Of a stretch of 26,078 bases of DNA, positions 24,748 through 26,078 are shown piece after piece. The notes beneath the pieces are model-generated. The model was not told the DNA's origin. It saw nothing but the letters and a program-made list of their open reading frames with translations, and ran no database searches. Numbering within the stretch: position 1 is the stretch's first letter; each line of letters begins with the position of its first letter. The position numbers were made by a program, and so were the translations under genes. The DNA is from CBFGRU01 sp965651255 (GTDB lineage: Bacteria > Planctomycetota > Phycisphaerae > Phycisphaerales > SM1A02). The stretch is taken from positions 1-26,078 of the forward strand of contig CBFGRU010000010.1 in assembly GCA_965651255.1 (NCBI GenBank). The letters are read 5' to 3'.

Positions 24748-26078
24748 ATGGCGCAGACAGATACCAAGACCGATCTTTCCAAGAGCTTGAAGAACGTCTC
24801 TGCACGTGATCGCAAGCAGATCGAGCAGGCGCAGGAGATGCTGGGGCCGGATCCCAAGGACATGGGCTTCGTGAAGAACCTGTTCTGGGGCAACATCCGC
24901 GAAGAGCTGGTGTTTCCGTATCCGGAAATCGATGCGGAAGAGTCGGCGCGATGTGATCAGTTGCTGGCCGAACTGGATGAGTATCTCTCGAGCGAGCACC
25001 CGTCGATTGAGATCGACCAGAAGCAGGAGATCCCGGATTGGGTGATTGAGCGCCTTTTCAAGATGGGCGTCCTGGGGATGACCATTCCCAAGGAGTTCGG
25101 CGGCGGAGGATTCGGGATCACCAGCTATAACCGCGTGTTGGAGCGGATCGGGCGTTCCTGCGGTTCGACGGCGGTGCTGGTTTCCGCGCACCAGTCGATT
25201 GGCTGCAAGGCGATCATGCTCTTCGGGAACGACGAGCAGAAGAAGCGCTTCCTGCCGCTGATGGCGACGAAAACGCTCAGCGCGTTCTGCCTGAGCGAGC
25301 CGAACGTCGGTTGCGATGCGGGCGGCCAGGAGACGCGGTGCGTGGTGTCGGATGATGGTGAGTATTACATCATCAACGGAGAGAAGAAGTGGGCCACCTC
25401 CGGCGCGCTCTCCGGCCTGTTCACAGTGATGGCCAAGCAGAAGATGCCTGATGGCAAGGATCGTGTGACGGCGCTCATCTGTACGCCCGACATGGAAGGC
25501 GTGGACATCTTCAGCCGCAACCGCTCTAAAGCGGGCATCCGCGGTACGTGGCAGGCGCGCATTCGTCTGACGAACGTGAAGGTGCCGAAGGCAAATCTGC
25601 TTCACAAGGAAGGCAAGGGGCTGAACGTCGCGCTCAGTTGTCTGAACTACGGTCGGTGCACGCTCTCTGCGGGCATGCTGGGTGGAGCCGGCTATGCGTT
25701 CGAGCAGGCGGGAAAGTGGGCGAAGTACCGCTTCCAGTTTGATCGCGCGATCGGTGAGTTCGATCTAGTGCAGGCCAAGCTCGCGCGGATGGCGGCGTAT
25801 GTCTACGCGATGGATGCGATGCTGTACATGACGACCGGCTTCCTCGATCGGGAAGATGAGGACATCATGCTGGAGACGGCGCTGTGCAAAGTCTTCTGCA
25901 GCGAGATGGGCTATCGCGTCGTGGACGATTGCGTGCAGATCATGGGTGGCGAAAGCTACATGACGGAGAACGAGATCGAGCGCATCTGGCGCGACTCCCG
26001 CATCAACACCATTGTGGAAGGCGCGAACGAAGTGATGCACTCGTTCGTGTTTGCCTACGGGTCCAAGCAACTCGGTGA
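24748..26078 (+). CDS. Acyl-CoA dehydrogenase, 3' end beyond the window
   Basis: A continuous frame of 443 codons runs from ATG 24748 to the edge, behind a consensus AGGAGG (24734-24739, 8 nt). The N-terminal helical domain contains VIERLFKMGVLGMTIPKEFGG. The mid-domain has FCLSEPNVGCDAG, where most members have LTEP-x-x-GSD, and YYIINGEKKWATSGALSG. The C-terminal helices include FQFDRAIGEFDLVQAKLARM, IMGGESYM and TIVEGANEVM, with Glu424 at the catalytic-base position used by short/medium-chain and VLCAD-type enzymes. An N-terminal extension of about 75 residues before the first core helix recalls the larger VLCAD/ACAD9-like group. It catalyses FAD-dependent alpha,beta-desaturation, the first step of beta-oxidation, and pairs with the two crotonases upstream. 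The last few residues and the stop are missing. Confidence 0.93.
   Translation, partial: MAQTDTKTDLSKSLKNVSARDRKQIEQAQEMLGPDPKDMGFVKNLFWGNIREELVFPYPEIDAEESARCDQLLAELDEYLSSEHPSIEIDQKQEIPDWVIERLFKMGVLGMTIPKEFGGGGFGITSYNRVLERIGRSCGSTAVLVSAHQSIGCKAIMLFGNDEQKKRFLPLMATKTLSAFCLSEPNVGCDAGGQETRCVVSDDGEYYIINGEKKWATSGALSGLFTVMAKQKMPDGKDRVTALICTPDMEGVDIFSRNRSKAGIRGTWQARIRLTNVKVPKANLLHKEGKGLNVALSCLNYGRCTLSAGMLGGAGYAFEQAGKWAKYRFQFDRAIGEFDLVQAKLARMAAYVYAMDAMLYMTTGFLDREDEDIMLETALCKVFCSEMGYRVVDDCVQIMGGESYMTENEIERIWRDSRINTIVEGANEVMHSFVFAYGSKQLG

Overview
The window reads as a high-GC bacterial chromosome segment. It most resembles a planctomycete, perhaps of the Phycisphaerae, but this is inferred from gene families and not from a marker gene. 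The clues are several Tat-exported Gfo/Idh/MocA oxidoreductases and TIM-barrel isomerases, a DUF1080 protein, a GH29 fucosidase, fibro-slime domain proteins and weak or variable Shine-Dalgarno sites. I see no rRNA, tRNA, CRISPR array, insertion sequence or phage genes.

Bases 1-5130 hold housekeeping and envelope genes. These are a degenerate PfkB-like kinase (-), a PagL-like outer-membrane lipid A deacylase, a 49-residue entericidin-type lipoprotein, a conserved gene of unknown function (-), a SpoU/TrmH RNA methyltransferase and murA (-). Bases 5340-8185 hold a possible small membrane protein and two paralogous secreted fibro-slime proteins. The longer paralogue carries an extra module of about 155 residues inside the domain. 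The 9-mer AATCGTACG recurs upstream of both paralogues. Bases 8318-10395 hold a plant-type ferredoxin-NADP reductase and an apbE flavin transferase, overlapping tail to tail.

Bases 10394-20352 form one closely spaced + strand cluster of seven genes, with gaps of 6-57 nt. It begins with a SUMF1-like lipoprotein. Two consecutive pairs follow, each a Tat-signal Gfo/Idh/MocA oxidoreductase and a Tat-signal TIM-barrel isomerase. A CehA/McbA-type PHP metallohydrolase, interrupted by an in-frame TAG, and a secreted GH29 alpha-L-fucosidase complete it. A 451-nt palindrome-rich gap separates this cluster from a convergent gene fusing a DUF1080 (3-keto-glycoside hydrolase) domain to an SGNH esterase domain. 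Taken together these look like an extracytoplasmic glycan-processing locus: desulfation is not evident, but de-esterification, fucose release and oxidation-based glycoside cleavage are plausible.

Bases 22751-26078 hold fatty-acid beta-oxidation genes: two enoyl-CoA hydratase family proteins and an acyl-CoA dehydrogenase that runs off the right edge.

The observations most worth following are the Tat-exported double oxidoreductase/isomerase module, the amber codon in the otherwise intact PHP gene, the interlocked divergent start codons of apbE and the SUMF1 gene, the fibro-slime paralogue pair with its shared upstream motif, and the unexplained 20353-20803 gap.
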